From Oreohelix idahoensis (lineage: Eukaryota; Mollusca; Gastropoda; Stylommatophora; Oreohelicidae), in assembly GCA_024509875.1 (NCBI GenBank), contig JAMPIV010017770.1:92001-156000 (forward strand): a stretch of 64,000 nt of DNA. Reading direction: 5' to 3'. Shown in pieces: positions 10,851 through 24,909 of this stretch. Position numbers and translations under genes: made by a program. The first letter of the stretch is position 1. Every line of letters begins with the position of its first letter. Under the pieces are notes generated by a model. It was not told the DNA's origin and searched no databases. It saw only the letters and a list, made by a program, of their open reading frames with translations.

Positions 10851-11239
10851 TATCTGCCATCAATGGTACCTATACCTTGTAGCGGTATGGCAGCTTGCGT
10901 ACCCTGACAATCCCCAGAGCTATGCCAGTGGGAGTTTTACTCCTGGTAGGTTCAACCAAGCTGGACTGGTCTGTGTGGGTAGGGGTCAGACAAAAGCTGG
11001 TACCCTGGTCCTCCAGGTTGGGGGTTTTAGCATAGGGCTGACACCCCTGTCTATGTAAAAAAAATAATGAAGTTACGGAAACAACATCAAATGAACAAAC
11101 TTTGCTGCGGGATGGACATTCGGAGTCTGTGGCTCGTATGACTGTCAGTGGTGAAAGCCGAAAGGAAGCCACTGACATGAAAACGGATGTCCTGATCGCA
11201 AAATAGGATACAAGAATAGGATTTTGGAATGTCAGGACA

Positions 11240-12343
11240 ATGTACGAGACAGGTAAACTAAGACAGGTCACGGCAGAAATGAGAAACTATAGGTTACACA
11301 TCCTGGGGATAAGTGAGAGCAGATGGACAGGGGCAGGAAAAGTTAAAACAGCAAAAGGAGAAACAGTACTTTACTCTGGAAGAGAGGATGGACAGCACAG
11401 TGAAGGCGTAGCCATTATTCTACAGAAAGGGATAGAAAGGACATTACTGGAATGGAAACCCATCAACAACAGACTGATACGATTGAGATTGAGAGGGAGA
11501 TTCACCAACACTACAATAATACAATGCTACGCACCAACGAATGATAGCGATGAGGAGGTCAAGGATGAATTCTATCAACAACTGCAGAAAGAAATGGAAG
11601 ACACACCTAGATATGATCTTGTTATAGTAATGGGAGACCTCAATGCGAAAGTTGGTACACACAATACATATAATGAAAGAACAATGGGGAAATGCGGCAG
11701 CGGAACAGCAAACGAAAATGGGGATAAGCTAATAAGTTTCTGTAGCATTAACAACCTGGTCATTGGAGGAACACTTTTCCCACATAAGGAAATTCACAAG
11801 TTAACATGGGAATCACCAAATGGTCGGGACAGAAACCAGATAGACCACATCATGATTAACGGTAAATGGAGACATGCATTACAAGATGTGAAGGTAAGAA
11901 GAGGTGCAGATGTGGGAAGTGATCACCATTTAGTAGTAGCAAAACTGAAAGTGAAACTAAGAAGGGCTGGACCAACTGTAACTACACAGAAAAGGTTTGA
12001 CATCAGCAAATTGAAGGACCCCCTTACCAGAAAAGCTTTTGTGGCCGACATTAAGAAACGATATCAATTTGCCAAAAGCCAGGAGAAGACATTGACTGAT
12101 GATATAGACCAGAATTTCAACACCATTTCAACAGTATATAAGGAAAGTAGCAAATCATGCTTAGGATTCCAGGAAAGGAAGAAGCAAGACTGGATAACAC
12201 CAGAAACACTAAACACCATAAAGATGAGAAAGGAAATGAAAAGAAAGAAAACAGAAGCGAAGTCCCCCAGGTTAAAGCAACTATATAGCGAACAGTACAG
12301 CCAGCTGGACAGGGAAGTTAAACGCCAAACCCGAGCCAACTAA
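11240..12343 (+). pseudogene. LINE F endonuclease and linker
   Basis: Apurinic-type endonuclease that nicks target DNA to prime reverse transcription. Visible motifs in order are WNVRTM (just upstream of the first listed Met), ISESRW, QCYAPTND, MGDLNAKVG, DHIMING and SDHHLV, so the full catalytic set is present. A basic linker follows. The frame is closed by TAA at 12341-12343 (RAN*RNF), but the same frame continues through it into the RT, so this is a point nonsense change in one long ORF rather than a natural end. An in-frame stop also lies upstream of the WNVRTM block, so the true start is uncertain. Confidence 0.9.
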
Positions 12344-13480
12344 AGGAATTTCCTAAACGATCTTGCAAAACAGGTAGAAGAGGCAGCACTGAGAAATGAA
12401 CAAAGCACAGTATACAAAATAACTAAATTCATCAGCGGAAAACAAGGTGCAAACAATATTACATTAGTAAGAGATAAGCAAGGAAATCTCATCAAGACAG
12501 CAGAGGGACAGGAAACAAGATGGGCAGAGCACTTCAGAGAAACTCTGAACAAGGAAATACCAGAGACACAATTGAATGTTCCTGAGGTTGAAAACGATCT
12601 AGATGTAAATACAGACATTCCACGAAAGGAAGAAATCATCACAGCAATCAAAGTGTTAAAGAACGGTAAAGCTCCGGGCCATGATAACTTAAATGCAGAG
12701 CTATTTAAGACAGACCCTGAGCTAGCAGCAGAACTATTAGAACCACTATTTGCACAAGTGTGGAAAACGGGGACAACACCATCAGAGTGGAACAAAGGAA
12801 TAATTGTCAAATTGCCCAAAAAGGGAGATCTTGCAGACTGCAATAATTGGAGAGGAATCACTCTTCTCTCAGTTCCCAGCAAAATACTAGGCAGGATAAT
12901 TATACAGAGAATTTCAAAGGCAGTAGACTACAAACTGAGGAAAGAACAAGCAGGATTTAGAAAGAACAGAAGATGTGTAGACCATATATTCACTCTCGGG
13001 AACATTATAGAGCAGTGCTCAGAATGGCAAAGACAGCTTTACATAAATTTTGTTGATTTTGAAAAGGCTTTTGACAGCATACATAGGGACAGTTTATGGA
13101 AAATACTGAGGGCTTATGGAATTCCAAGCTGCATAGTGGCAATCATAAAAAGCCTCTATGCCAACTTTACGTGTAGTGTTGGGCAGAGCAACCTAACCTT
13201 CGAGGTGAAGACAGGAGTACGACAGGGATGCCCCTTATCAACCACTCTTTTTTTAACAGTCATAGACTGGGTGATGCGCCAAACAACAGAGGGTAGTCCA
13301 AGAGGAATAAGATGGACTACATTTTCTACATTGGAAGATCTGGAATATGCAGATGACATTGCACTGCTGGCACATTCACATCAACACATCCAGGAAAAAA
13401 CGCATAGACTTAATAAGTTTAGCCAGCAGGTGGGCTTGAACATCAATTTAAAGAAGTCAGAGGTCATGACGTCAATGTGA
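12344..13480 (+). pseudogene. LINE F reverse transcriptase
   Basis: RT domain in the same frame as the endonuclease. Motifs: KAPGHDNL, IVKLPKKGDL, NWRGITLLSV, EQAGFRKNR, NFVDFEKAFDS (catalytic Asp), TGVRQGCPLS, and EYADDIALLAH (catalytic Asp pair intact), then LNINLKKSEVM. The frame breaks at about 13474 by loss of one base; the downstream domain continues in the next frame. Apart from the nonsense codon before it, the catalytic RT is intact, suggesting a young copy. Confidence 0.92.
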
Positions 13481-14130
13481 GCAACCCTGAGCCCATATCA
13501 GTAAGGAATCAGCAATTGGTACAGACAGATACCTTCACATACCTAGGAAGCATAGTAACACCAGACGGTGGGGCAGGCAAAGACATCAACATCAGAATGA
13601 ATAAGGCAAGAACAGCCTTCTTTAGCCTAAATAACATCTGGAAGTCCTCCCAATACAGCACAAGCACAAAATTAAGATTATACCAGAGTTGCGTGCTTTC
13701 TGTGCTTCTCTATGGTGCGGAATGCTGGAGAGTCACAGAGAAGGAAATGTCAAAATTGTCCTCTTTTCACACAACATGCCTAAGAAAAATTCACCGCATC
13801 TTTTGGCCGAATACCATCACCAACCAAGATCTGCTTACTCGTAGCAAGCAAGAGGACATGCACACCATCATAGCTGGCAGACGCTGGAGCTGGGTTGGTC
13901 ATGTCCTCAGAAGAGACCCCGATGCCATCACAAGAACAGCTACGCTTTGGACCCCTGAAGGAAAGCGAAAGAGAGGCCGACCAAAAACAACTTGGCGGAG
14001 GACTGTGGAGGCTGAGATGCAAAGAATGAACCAGAGTTGGGGCACTGTACGAAGGATGGCCACCGACCGTGCAAAGTGGAATCAATTTGTTGTTGCCCTA
14101 CAAGACGCCACTAGGCGTGATGGCCGCTGA
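13477..14130 (+). pseudogene. LINE F C-terminal domain
   Basis: Continues the polyprotein after the frameshift. Motifs: TYLGSIVTPDGG, SVLLYGAECW, CLRKIHRIFW, RRWSWVGHVLRRDP, and GRPKTTWRRTVEAEMQ, ending DATRRDGR and a stop at 14130. The GHV..R and GRP..W.R blocks are the standard terminal region of RTE-like polyproteins; their function is not well established. Confidence 0.9.
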
Positions 14131-14169
14131 CTGCTTTGACGGTCGGTGGTTAAGGATCGAAGAAGAAGA

Positions 14170-14171
<2 letters not shown>

Positions 14172-14255
<84 letters not shown>

Positions 14256-14259
14256 GTTG
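14172..14259. repeat. (TA)n directly after the LINE F tail
   Basis: (TA)n with one TACA interruption near 14231. It joins the LINE tail to the right inverted-repeat arm. Confidence 0.92.
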
Positions 14260-14458
14260 TATGAATAAAGAAACATAACAACACACTGCTGAGTCATATA
14301 CAACACATCCTAATTACTAACATACGCCGCCATTATCGCTCGGAGTATTTCCTTTTATAAAAGTCACGCGCCACCTGCAGAATCGATCGGTATATTTTAC
14401 TATATAAAAGTCACGCGCCACCTGCAGATGCTAACCATTTTGCGCCTGACATACTACT
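14260..14458 (-). repeat. Right arm of the 199-bp inverted repeat
   Basis: Inverse of 10442-10640, 190 of 199 positions identical. The outer edge is followed by GACAAC. Confidence 0.88.
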
Positions 14459-14794
14459 GACAACATCAACTAAAGTTTTCGGGTTTAGAAATATGAGGGT
14501 GAAGTCTGGATCGTATCTTCGTTATTGTTTATTGGTGTTCAACATTGAATGACATTCCTTTATTCTTTTTTTAGCCCTGAATCTTGTGATTTAACTCTTA
14601 GTACACGGCAAGCTAAATGAAGTTCCTCATGGTTTAGCAAAAAAATACGGGAAACCACTTGAAGTGGCAGTCGCGTCTCAAAATTTACTTAATAAAATGA
14701 GCTCGTAAAAACGTGGATTTTGAGCGTGTATACCTAAGAATTAATCAAACAATACTCTTTATCTCTCCAATGAGCATAGGCTTTCAACAAATAC

Positions 14795-15120
14795 ATGCTA
14801 AAATCTCTTGTCACGTGCCATAATCTCAAGGTTTTATCATGTCATCTTCATCATCTTCATTCCTCTCTCCAATTCTCTTTCTCGTGTGTTCCTCGGTCGG
14901 CTACTACTTCTTTTACCTTGGGGATTCCAGAACAAGGACTGTCTTGTAAGGCTCTAAACAGAATTCCTCAAAATGTGGCCAATCCATCGCCAGCGTTTTC
15001 TTCCCCTCTCTTGTGCCATTGGTACTTGTCTAGCTCTTGTCATCAGTTCCACTGTAGCGACTTTGCTGTATTATTTCAATCCTCCTATTCTGTGAAATCG
15101 CCCATTTATGAAAGTCTGTA
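14795..15120 (-). pseudogene. LINE B-type C-terminal fragment
   Basis: On the minus strand, blocks such as RWRWIGHILRN, TRQSLFWNPQG and NLEIMARDK match the C-terminal region of LINE B (36536-36876). Stops and frame changes disable it. Unlike LINE B it keeps many A residues, so it is a useful unedited comparison. Confidence 0.78.
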
Positions 15121-15599
15121 ACTTCTAAGGTATTGTAGTTGTAATTCTGCGGAATAATCGTTAGCACTTTATCAATACCCACCGTGCTTCTATTGACATC
15201 ATATATGTGACTCCCTCCCTTCCTGTGCGCTCAGAGTCTTTATCTTCATATGCAGGCATCAAACATAAGTCTAGCAGGGATGGGCTAATGAGAGGGTGTA
15301 TCAGGCATGTATAGAACCAATGATGTATTGCAACAAGCAGCCTTCATACCCTTCATTTGCTGAGGAAGATTAAGCACCTGGGAGTCTTGCCAGAAGTGTA
15401 ATGATATCGATTTTGATCAACAATAACACCACGAGTACTTGTAACGTTGTGTTTTCTGCTGTACTGAAACAAATTGCACCTTGACTTGCCGAAGTTGGAC
15501 TAACTAGTCTTGGATTCTAGCTTCATATTTCCGTGACCAGTTTTTCTTTCCAAGTTCGTATTTATTCAGTCATTCATTCCGTGTTCTGAAATTCCCATC

Positions 15600-15757
15600 G
15601 TAAAAGAAGCAGGTGAAGACCAAAGAACTCATGGAAAAGAGAACTGGAGACAGAATGAAGGGGACGAAGAAATCATGGAAAGACCTTGAGCTGATGGCAC
15701 GGGACAGGAAGACTTTGCATAAATTTGTTGAAAGCCTATGCTCCTGTGGGAGCTGAA
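15600..15757 (+). pseudogene. LINE B-type 3' end fragment
   Basis: Ends with WKDLELMARDRKTLHKFVES, a Cys-Ser-Cys motif, Gly-Ser and a stop, matching the last forty residues of LINE B. It is followed by a purine-rich tail. Confidence 0.75.
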
Positions 15758-15949
15758 AGGTAAAATAAAGAAGAATAGTTCATTCATTAGTTACCCTTCG
15801 TCCCCCATTGGAGAATAGACCTTAAATAAAGTCAGCCAAGCCTATCTTTCCTGTGCCGTCCATTCCAGGTATTTCACGTTGTGAGGGTTCTGCATCATTA
15901 TATCTACAAGTTAATAGAGACCTTCATAAACGTGTGCTAGAATAGAAGG
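15758..15949. other. Spacer
   Basis: Nothing recognised between two LINE B-type fragments. Confidence 0.35.
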
Positions 15950-16235
15950 ATTAAAATGGTGTCAGGGTCACCTATTTCATAAATTGATGTCTTTGTAGGA
16001 TAGGATTGAAATGTTATGATTTTATCACCAGCGTGGACCTGATGACAGGAACTAGACACGTGAAAATGGAGCAGGAAATGATCAGAAAACGTTGGCGATG
16101 GACATAACCCACACTGAGATAATGTGTTGATAGATTTACAAGGCAATCATTGATCTGCAATCCCCAAGACTACAGAGGTAGAGGGAAACTAAAAAAACAA
16201 CACATTGAGATAAGAATGGAACACAGAACTGAAAA
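15950..16235 (+). pseudogene. LINE B-type C-terminal fragment, second
   Basis: Contains MIRKRWRWT and a TRQSLICNPQDYRGRGK-like stretch, matching the RWRWIGH...ITRQSLFW...GRG segment of LINE B, with several stops. It is more N-terminal in the protein than the fragment at 15600, so the two are not simply collinear. Confidence 0.65.
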
Positions 16236-19200
16236 GGTTTGTGGTGGGTTTAGATGTTACTGAGATAAATATTACTTGTCTACAGAGTGAGGTCAGCTAT
16301 GCAAGTCCCTGAGTCTAATAGTTGATGATGCTTGTTCTCAGAGTACCTGACTGCTACCACCCTACGACCTCAATCTGCGATATATTTTAAGCCTACTTTT
16401 ATGTAACGGTGTCTGGTTGTTATCTGGCTAGATGTCTAGGGTAATGTGCTATATGATGTAGAGAGAATGACAACAACAACTAATGTAACTCAATGAAAAT
16501 AATTAAACAAATCAATGGTTAAAGTTTGAGTAACAATTCTCTTACAATTTTAATTTCCTGTACCTCAATTTCTTGGGTACAGGAATGTTTAAAACTCAAA
16601 ATAGAATGGGAATGTATTTACAGTAATACGAATTTTAAAAAGACAACTTGTCTAGTTATATTATGAAAATGTCTATGACTTGGAATGTCCTGGTGAAGTA
16701 CTAAATTCTATAAAAGGTCACTCTTATGAGGAACCATTGTGTTCATCACCTCAAGAACGCTGTGTTGATTTAATACTGGAGAGATTATGTGAAGTGAAAA
16801 ATCATGAACCCTTTGATGGTTCTTATCTTCAAGTCCTGGAGCACTGTGGTCTTTCTTCCACAGCGATAGTCTTCACGACTGCAAAGTATAGACACTGCTA
16901 CAGCACTCTTCAGAGTTTTGGGCAATCAGATACTTATTGCATCGAACGTGCAGATTCAACAATTCTTGTATGGCTCACTGAATGTTTTAACATGGAACCC
17001 TGAAAATAAGAGGATTAAGGCCTCCTCAGTATTTCAAACATATCTCTCCTTCCCTAAACAACTAAGCATTATCAACAGTTTCAAGATCAGGTTCCATGGC
17101 TACATAAATAGCTATCGTTCCTATCTGATGGGGTGACACCTTCCTACTCAGGTAAATTTCAATCATCAGTTTGATACATTCCTTTCATAGAAAAATTATT
17201 GTTAATTTTATGAAGTCATGTGAAAACACTGTGACTTGCTGAAGACGGCCAGTGGTTTTATGGCCTTCCAATCATAATAATGTCCTATTTTATTTCCAAC
17301 TATGTCTTTTCATTCTCTCCCAAAGTTTAAGTAAGCCTGCCTGGCTTGTAAAAGAAATGGTAATCTTCCCTAATAGCACTTGTGGCATAACACAAAGTGT
17401 TGAGTTTGGCGCCTTTCTGGTTTTGCCTCTACCAATCAATACTGCATACACATTCAATAATACAGATACATCTCAATAATAATGTTTATATAAATGTTTA
17501 TCTTACCGCATCAATGAAATAATTCACAATTTGTAGGTTAACCGGCGATCAATGGTCACACTAAGATCGTCACTGGTGCAGAACAGCGAAGGCAATGGTC
17601 ATGAATTCCTTGCGTCTGATGATGACACTACTATTGAAATCTTTATCTTCAAGTGGCAACTAACGCTGGCTTCAAATCGTTTTTATTACTACCATTAGTC
17701 TATTCTACCACAGCCAATCGAATTATGTTATGCCCTGTCACATAGAGATTATGATCAATAAATTTTCTATATTCTCTTCTTTCTTCCACCCATGTCCTCT
17801 ATTTTATTATCACTCTTTATCCTTTTCCTGTATTTTTCGCATTCGTTCGTTTGCGAAAAATATTTTCTTTCCCATTCTCACTTTACCGTTTTTCTTTATC
17901 ATACTGATACGCATTCTATTACGTAGGTGTCAGGCTCTGGAGTTTATTGCGTTGGAGACGTAAAACTGTGAATATTCATCTATCTCAGACACAGGGCCGA
18001 CATATCGTCTGCATTTTCACCTGTCACAACGTAGTTTCATCGGCTGAGTGCTCAGGTGGGGTGTGAAACCCGACACTCAGGCAGCGCTCTGGAATGAGAC
18101 ATATAGTCTGGGTTTTTCCATGACACTCACGCTCCACGGCCAGCTTTTGGCGTTAGGTGCAAAGACGCACGTTTTGGCAGTTATGAGCTAGCGTCTAAGG
18201 TACGTAGGTGTTAAGGAAAGGGGAGGCTATTGCGTGGTTTTGGAAATAGCACTCATCTTTGTCCGTTTCATAGATATTAACCAGAGTTTGAAACTAGATT
18301 TTCATTCTTACTCCTACATCTGCAGTAGACAGATCGCCAGGCTAGAAGAAATATCTTGTGTATTGAAAAGTCTTTAGTTTCTGGGCAATTTTGCCGAGTT
18401 CTAGACTACTATTATATTGAATGATTCTAGTTCGTGGTATTAATCTGTAGTTCTGTGCGGAGGTAAATATTATATATTAGATATCTAGTATTTTGTGAAG
18501 TGTTTAAAGTGTTAAATCGCCTATTTCATTTTCACTAGTTCTTTTGTGCAAAGAGAATTAAAATATAGTCTGTATTATTTTCTAGTGACGTGTTTCAGTG
18601 GAAAGCAGAATAAATTATATTTCTAGCTTAAAATCAGGCAGCTATAAATGAATTTGATTTTACTGCTAAATAATCAGACGGGAATATATTTTAAAATTAA
18701 CTTATAACTGAAATGATACATCAGTGAGTATTGACGGGATACGTATGTATTCCTAATTCATGGTGATTGATTTTATGTATATAACTTATTTTCCGGGAAG
18801 TTTTAAATGATAAGTCAAGCGGTACGCTTGCAGTTTAAAAATGTAAGTTATAACGAGTACCTAGTATGTATAATTATTTTATATGTGTTTTTTTTCCTTT
18901 ATTCAGTGAATACAGTGGTTAACCCAAACTTTGCCAACGTTAAGTACTGATGAGTGATATCTGTGAAGAACTAAAACATTTTCCTTAAAAGCCTTGGTGC
19001 ATAATCTTCACAAGTACTTTAAAGGTTAAATGAAGTAACAGGCCTATCGCGCCATATTTAATTCTTCCTGAGAAACAACTCAAGTACATTTTTAGCCTGT
19101 TTGGCAAGTAACATATTAACGTCAGTAACATTCCGACGGAGTTTCGACTAGTGATGTGGTGACCAAATATAGTCCTATCCTGAAAGTAGACACCGATCTG

Positions 19201-19951
19201 ACATTCCTCATTTCTAGGAACCTAAGCTATTGACACTGTGCTCATTGTTAATGTTCGTGCCTGGACAATTTTAATGTGACCTAAATAGACATCCGAAAAA
19301 TAAGGACACCCAAGGAATCGTTCCCTGAAGCAGAGAATTCAACCTGTCATTTTATAACTGGGGATTTCTTGGTCAAAGACTGCCATTGACGATTCTGTAT
19401 GTGAATGTCCTAAAAATTATGTTTCCAGATGCTGTTAACAAAAGCTGTAAGTGGCCGTGGCTGAGTAAATAGAGTGAATGCATGTCTAATTGTTTCTTTA
19501 TTGTTGTAATTTGGCACCCATTTAGCTTTCTTAACTTTCTTTATGCAAGTATTGCTAACCATTATTTTCCCTCAGAATAGATACTGCTATCAAAGTCAGT
19601 TCATACCTTCAAAAAGGGAATATATTAGACCCAAATCATATGTATCTGTGACTCTTTGGGCTATCATCTTTCTCCTAACGGGACTGTGGGTTAAACATCG
19701 AGGGAAGATCATAACTGTGGGTCTATCATTTCTTGTAGCGATTCCTTGATTTTTATAACTATTTGTATATGCTTGATGTAATATTTTATGTTGTGATAGA
19801 AGTTTATTACGATAATTAAAATTTCTCGAGAACTTAATCAGCGCGTTGGTCAGCTCGTTCCAAATTATCTGTATAATCATTGTTATAGTTTCCCACGTCT
19901 GTACGTCTAACTGTCGTATTGTACGTGCATGCACGTGAGTGGATAGAACTA
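16236..19951. other. Long intergenic stretch, nothing recognised
   Basis: About 3.7 kb without a supportable element. The longest open frames are 107 codons at 16680-17003 and 68 codons at 19543-19749. Neither has a domain, a credible start context or splice signals that I can defend. Composition is AT-rich throughout. Confidence 0.4.
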
Positions 19952-19957
19952 TATATG

Positions 19958-20025
<68 letters not shown>
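19952..20025. repeat. (TA)n, left of a SINE-4 copy
   Basis: Uninterrupted TA dinucleotides against the 3' (GAAGAA) tail of the adjacent SINE-4 copy. Confidence 0.92.
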
Positions 20026-21879
<1,854 letters not shown>

Positions 21880-22075
21880 CAGGGTTGTGGAGTCGGCCAA
21901 AAAATATTTCGACTCCTGAAATTTTAGAAGTCCGACTTCCGAATCTGGCTTCCGACTCAGATTCCAACTACAGTTGGCATAAAATTCTGAGTTGGAGTCC
22001 GGACATTTTTTTTACCGACTCCACTAAACAAGACTGACTGCATGACTTCGACTCCCGATTCAAATTCCACAGTTT
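21880..22075. repeat. GACTCC-rich repeat, possible MITE remnant
   Basis: The left end reads TCAGGGTTGTGGAGTCGG and the right side ends with GACTCC-type motifs then TTCCACAG, a rough inverse of the left end. GACTCC or close variants recur on both strands between. I read this as a decayed inverted-repeat element; no target duplication was established. Confidence 0.5.
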
Positions 22076-23475
22076 TTATAGTAGTTTCGTTTTCCATGTT
22101 CCTATCCTGGATGTTAACTTTCTTATTTCATTTATCTGCAGCAAGGCATCATGAAATAAATTCCGTTAGGTCACATTATTGACCTCTCTTGTGAAGGTTC
22201 TTTGAACTCAGAGTGGTAATTCCTTATGCTACTGTGACAGCGACATTCTTGTCATTCTCTTTTTTGTGCCATGGCCTAACGTTTTAACCGCCCTTGTTAG
22301 TCAGGATCTAAGAATAGAACATTAGTCATGGCCGCTGATGGAACACCAGCCAATCCATGGAGAGGTACACTAAGACTACCCGCATGTTAACCACACAAGG
22401 CTTAGCCTTTGTACAACATTCTTCACTGTCATTTTCCATTGCAATAAGCCAAGAGAGAAGAAGTCGCCGAACCAGAGTTGAAATCTGAAGTTGCCTTGGA
22501 CACAACGTCCACGACTATTGTCTGGTTGTTCGGTGGAATTAAATTTTGTTCCACATTAGTGCTTTATGTTGCCTGATTCATTAAGTCTACGGCTAAAAGG
22601 GTTGCAAGCAACCAATAATTACAACCCTTGTGTGTGGTTGTGGTTTATATGGTAAATTCCATATTATGCTCGTTTGCTCGATTATGTCTAGGATTAATAA
22701 TTATATTGTCCCCAAGGTTCATAACAACCACCACAAGAACTCAGTAACAGTATTTCAAACGTTCCAACTCAACGATAAAAATATCGACTTGGAAACTCCA
22801 TCAACATTCCAACATTTATTAAGACGTAGACTACACATCTCGACATGGCATTGTAAAGCAGGTTAATTTCATTAAATTCCACATTCCATTTTTCCACATA
22901 AGTTATACATGATCCAGTACCATTTGTTTGTTCCATATTTAAACACATCGACGTCTTACAAGACGGTTCCCATTGAACATGTTAGCAAGAACTACCAGCT
23001 TGGTAGTATACACATATGACCCCAACAAGGTAAACATCAACTCTGTTCTGTTTCTATATAAAACATGTTCCCGTCATGTGCGAAGTACACAGTGACAGTT
23101 CTTAATCGTGCCGCGCTTACCAGCACCATACTCTTGGTCATTCTCTGACATGTGGCGTGCAATAGCCAACGCCACACCCTGTAAAACGATCCTGAATTAA
23201 ATTCTCTTAGTGCACGTGTCTTGGGTGCGAGGCACTTCGATACAAGTTGGCCTCAACTACCCTATCCCCTGTCACACTACGATTGCACTTGGAATTCCGT
23301 AAATAGGTTTGAATGGGTACGCGTATATAAACTATAATTTAAAATGTTAATTTTTTAATTATGCGTTTATGTACATTTATGTTTGTTCAACGAAGGAGTC
23401 CGAAGCCGTCACGGGGCAATCATAATTCTCTAAGACAAACAAAAAAGTTCAGAACCCATGAATTAAGCGGTTAGA
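22076..23475. other. Intergenic, nothing recognised
   Basis: A 78-codon frame at 22630-22866 has no domain. No element supported. Confidence 0.4.
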
Positions 23476-23700
23476 ACAATTTCCTGTAGTAGCACAGTAC
23501 CGGGTTTCGGGATCAAAACCTGGTAGCCTCATGCTCAGCTGTAAATGGGTACTTGACTCTACTCTTCAGTTAGGGAAGGTAAGGCAGCGAGGAGGAGGTC
23601 ATCCCACCGAACACAATAAAATTGGACCTAATATAATGAGGTATCTAACACTCATTGCCCTACGGCGGTTTCTGCAATGGGACTACCATTTTTTAAGCTG
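23476..23700 (+). repeat. SINE-2, copy 3
   Basis: CAGCTGTAAATGGGTACTTG, AGGCAGCGAGGAGGAGG and TGCCCTACGGCGGTTTCTGC are the SINE-2 core blocks in order. The head is weak (GTTAGAACA, then CGGGATCAAAACC as a decayed B box). Confidence 0.78.
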
Positions 23701-24909
23701 ACAAGGGCACAGGCCCTCCCCCGATATATCACATGGAATCAGTCAGAGGCGTCTCACCAACTAAAGCTGAGGGCATGGAAGACTGAAATTTCTTATTAAA
23801 ATAGCAAATGAAGTTATTTTTATTATATTTGTCTTATTAAATGTCCGTGCAGTGTTTGTTTTCTTAATTCATAGAATAATTTCTGTTTACAGCGTAAGAT
23901 TATCAATGGAAATCTCTTGTATTCACTCCATTCTGAACATGCATGCGTGACTTCAAATCTACCTACACCATTTGTGTTTTTATAGTTGCATTAGCATGTG
24001 TGCCGTTCATAATTACCGTCTGTGGCGCTGAGTGGCACTACAGATAATTCTCTCCAGAACTGTGTTCTTCTACGCTTCCATCAATTGTTTAGTTTAGCGG
24101 TAGGAAACCCAGCAGGTGTAGGTATCTACTTTAGAAACACTGAGCTCTCTAACGATCTAACTGGACAAAATCCTCACGTCAGGTTTCAGAGTATCTAGAA
24201 TGTGGAATAAGTCCAGTGCCACACTCTCTGCCACACAACCTGCTTCCTGTGTTCTCGTTAACAGAGCGGTGGAGAATTAAAACTAAATATTTTACTGATT
24301 GTTAGTGTGTCCGTAGTTGTGGTGTGCTACTTTAATTTTTCTAAGTCCACAATACGCTGAGTTTTTAGGCGTACTAGTGAAAGGGCTGTGGCTGAGAGGC
24401 GACAGGCGATGTATACTATAAGGGGTGTCAGGAAGAATTTCAGTGGCGAGCGCGCAGTGTCAAGTCTCGTCGGCTTCGCGCAGGTGACTCAGTGTGTGTC
24501 CGTAGTTGTGGTGTGCCACGGAGCGAACGGAATAATTTGTCTTCTCTTTGTTACTTTCACAATTGCCTCCACGGCTGGCGGAATTGTGGATAAAAGTTGC
24601 TACCATAAGTGAAATGGGTTCATTTTCGATACAAGACAACAGGAGGCTGAGACGCTTGAGAGTAATGACCCAAGTGGGCCCGCCCCCCTTAGAGTGTAAA
24701 GGAGTATGTAGGGCCGAAACGCTTGTCGGACGGGGGACTTCTTCTGATGATCAGATTGCTTCCTGTTGTATCGCTCTGTAAAGAGTTTCCTATCATCATG
24801 AGTTTTGAGAGTTTGAGTTTGAATCCCTGGGTGCGAGTTATTCACTCTTTTGCCCTTTAGGGGACGAGTTATTCACTCGTTCATACCCTTGAGCCAGTTT
24901 TGGGAGGTG
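23701..24909. other. Intergenic with a short direct repeat
   Basis: GTGTGTCCGTAGTTGTGGTG occurs twice, near 24305 and 24494. The right part is more GC-rich than its surroundings. Overlapping open frames exist on both strands, but no motif is recognisable. Confidence 0.45.

Larger units (their letters stand above)
10890..14171 (+). mobile_element. LINE F, nearly full-length RTE-like retrotransposon
   Basis: The 5' UTR begins somewhere near 10890; CCTGGTCCTCCAGGTTGGGG at about 11006 is a familiar RTE-type leader block. A polyprotein frame with endonuclease and reverse transcriptase follows to 14130, then about 40 bases of 3' UTR, a (GAAGAA) run and (TA)n. There is one nonsense codon and one frameshift. 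Shorter copies of its 3' part occur at 50150-50560, 52500-52600, 53275-53630 (all minus) and 62264-62575 (plus), and a SINE family shares its 3' end. Confidence 0.9.
10442..14458. mobile_element. Unit bounded by 199-bp inverted repeats, with LINE F inside
   Basis: 10442-10640 and the reverse complement of 14260-14458 are both 199 bases long and differ at nine positions without gaps. Both outer edges are flanked by GACAAC (10436-10441 and 14459-14464), a candidate 6-bp target duplication. Each arm has an internal 28-base direct repeat at 47-base spacing (left arm 10472 and 10519). Inside are (TA)n tracts and one LINE. The sequence looks like a foldback-type DNA transposon whose (TA)n centre received a LINE, or a DNA element carrying a LINE as cargo. 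No DNA transposase is present, so the superfamily is unknown. Confidence 0.75.

Noticed and set aside
10597..11058. 153-codon frame through (TA)n
   Set aside because: It is mostly Tyr-Ile from a microsatellite plus LINE F 5' UTR.
11240..12343. Host craniofacial development protein 2-like gene
   Set aside because: Endonuclease frames of RTE-like LINEs are often annotated this way. Here the frame continues into a reverse transcriptase, so it is a LINE.
16680..17003. 107-codon frame as a host gene
   Set aside because: It begins at TTG, not ATG, has no recognisable domain and no convincing splice sites.
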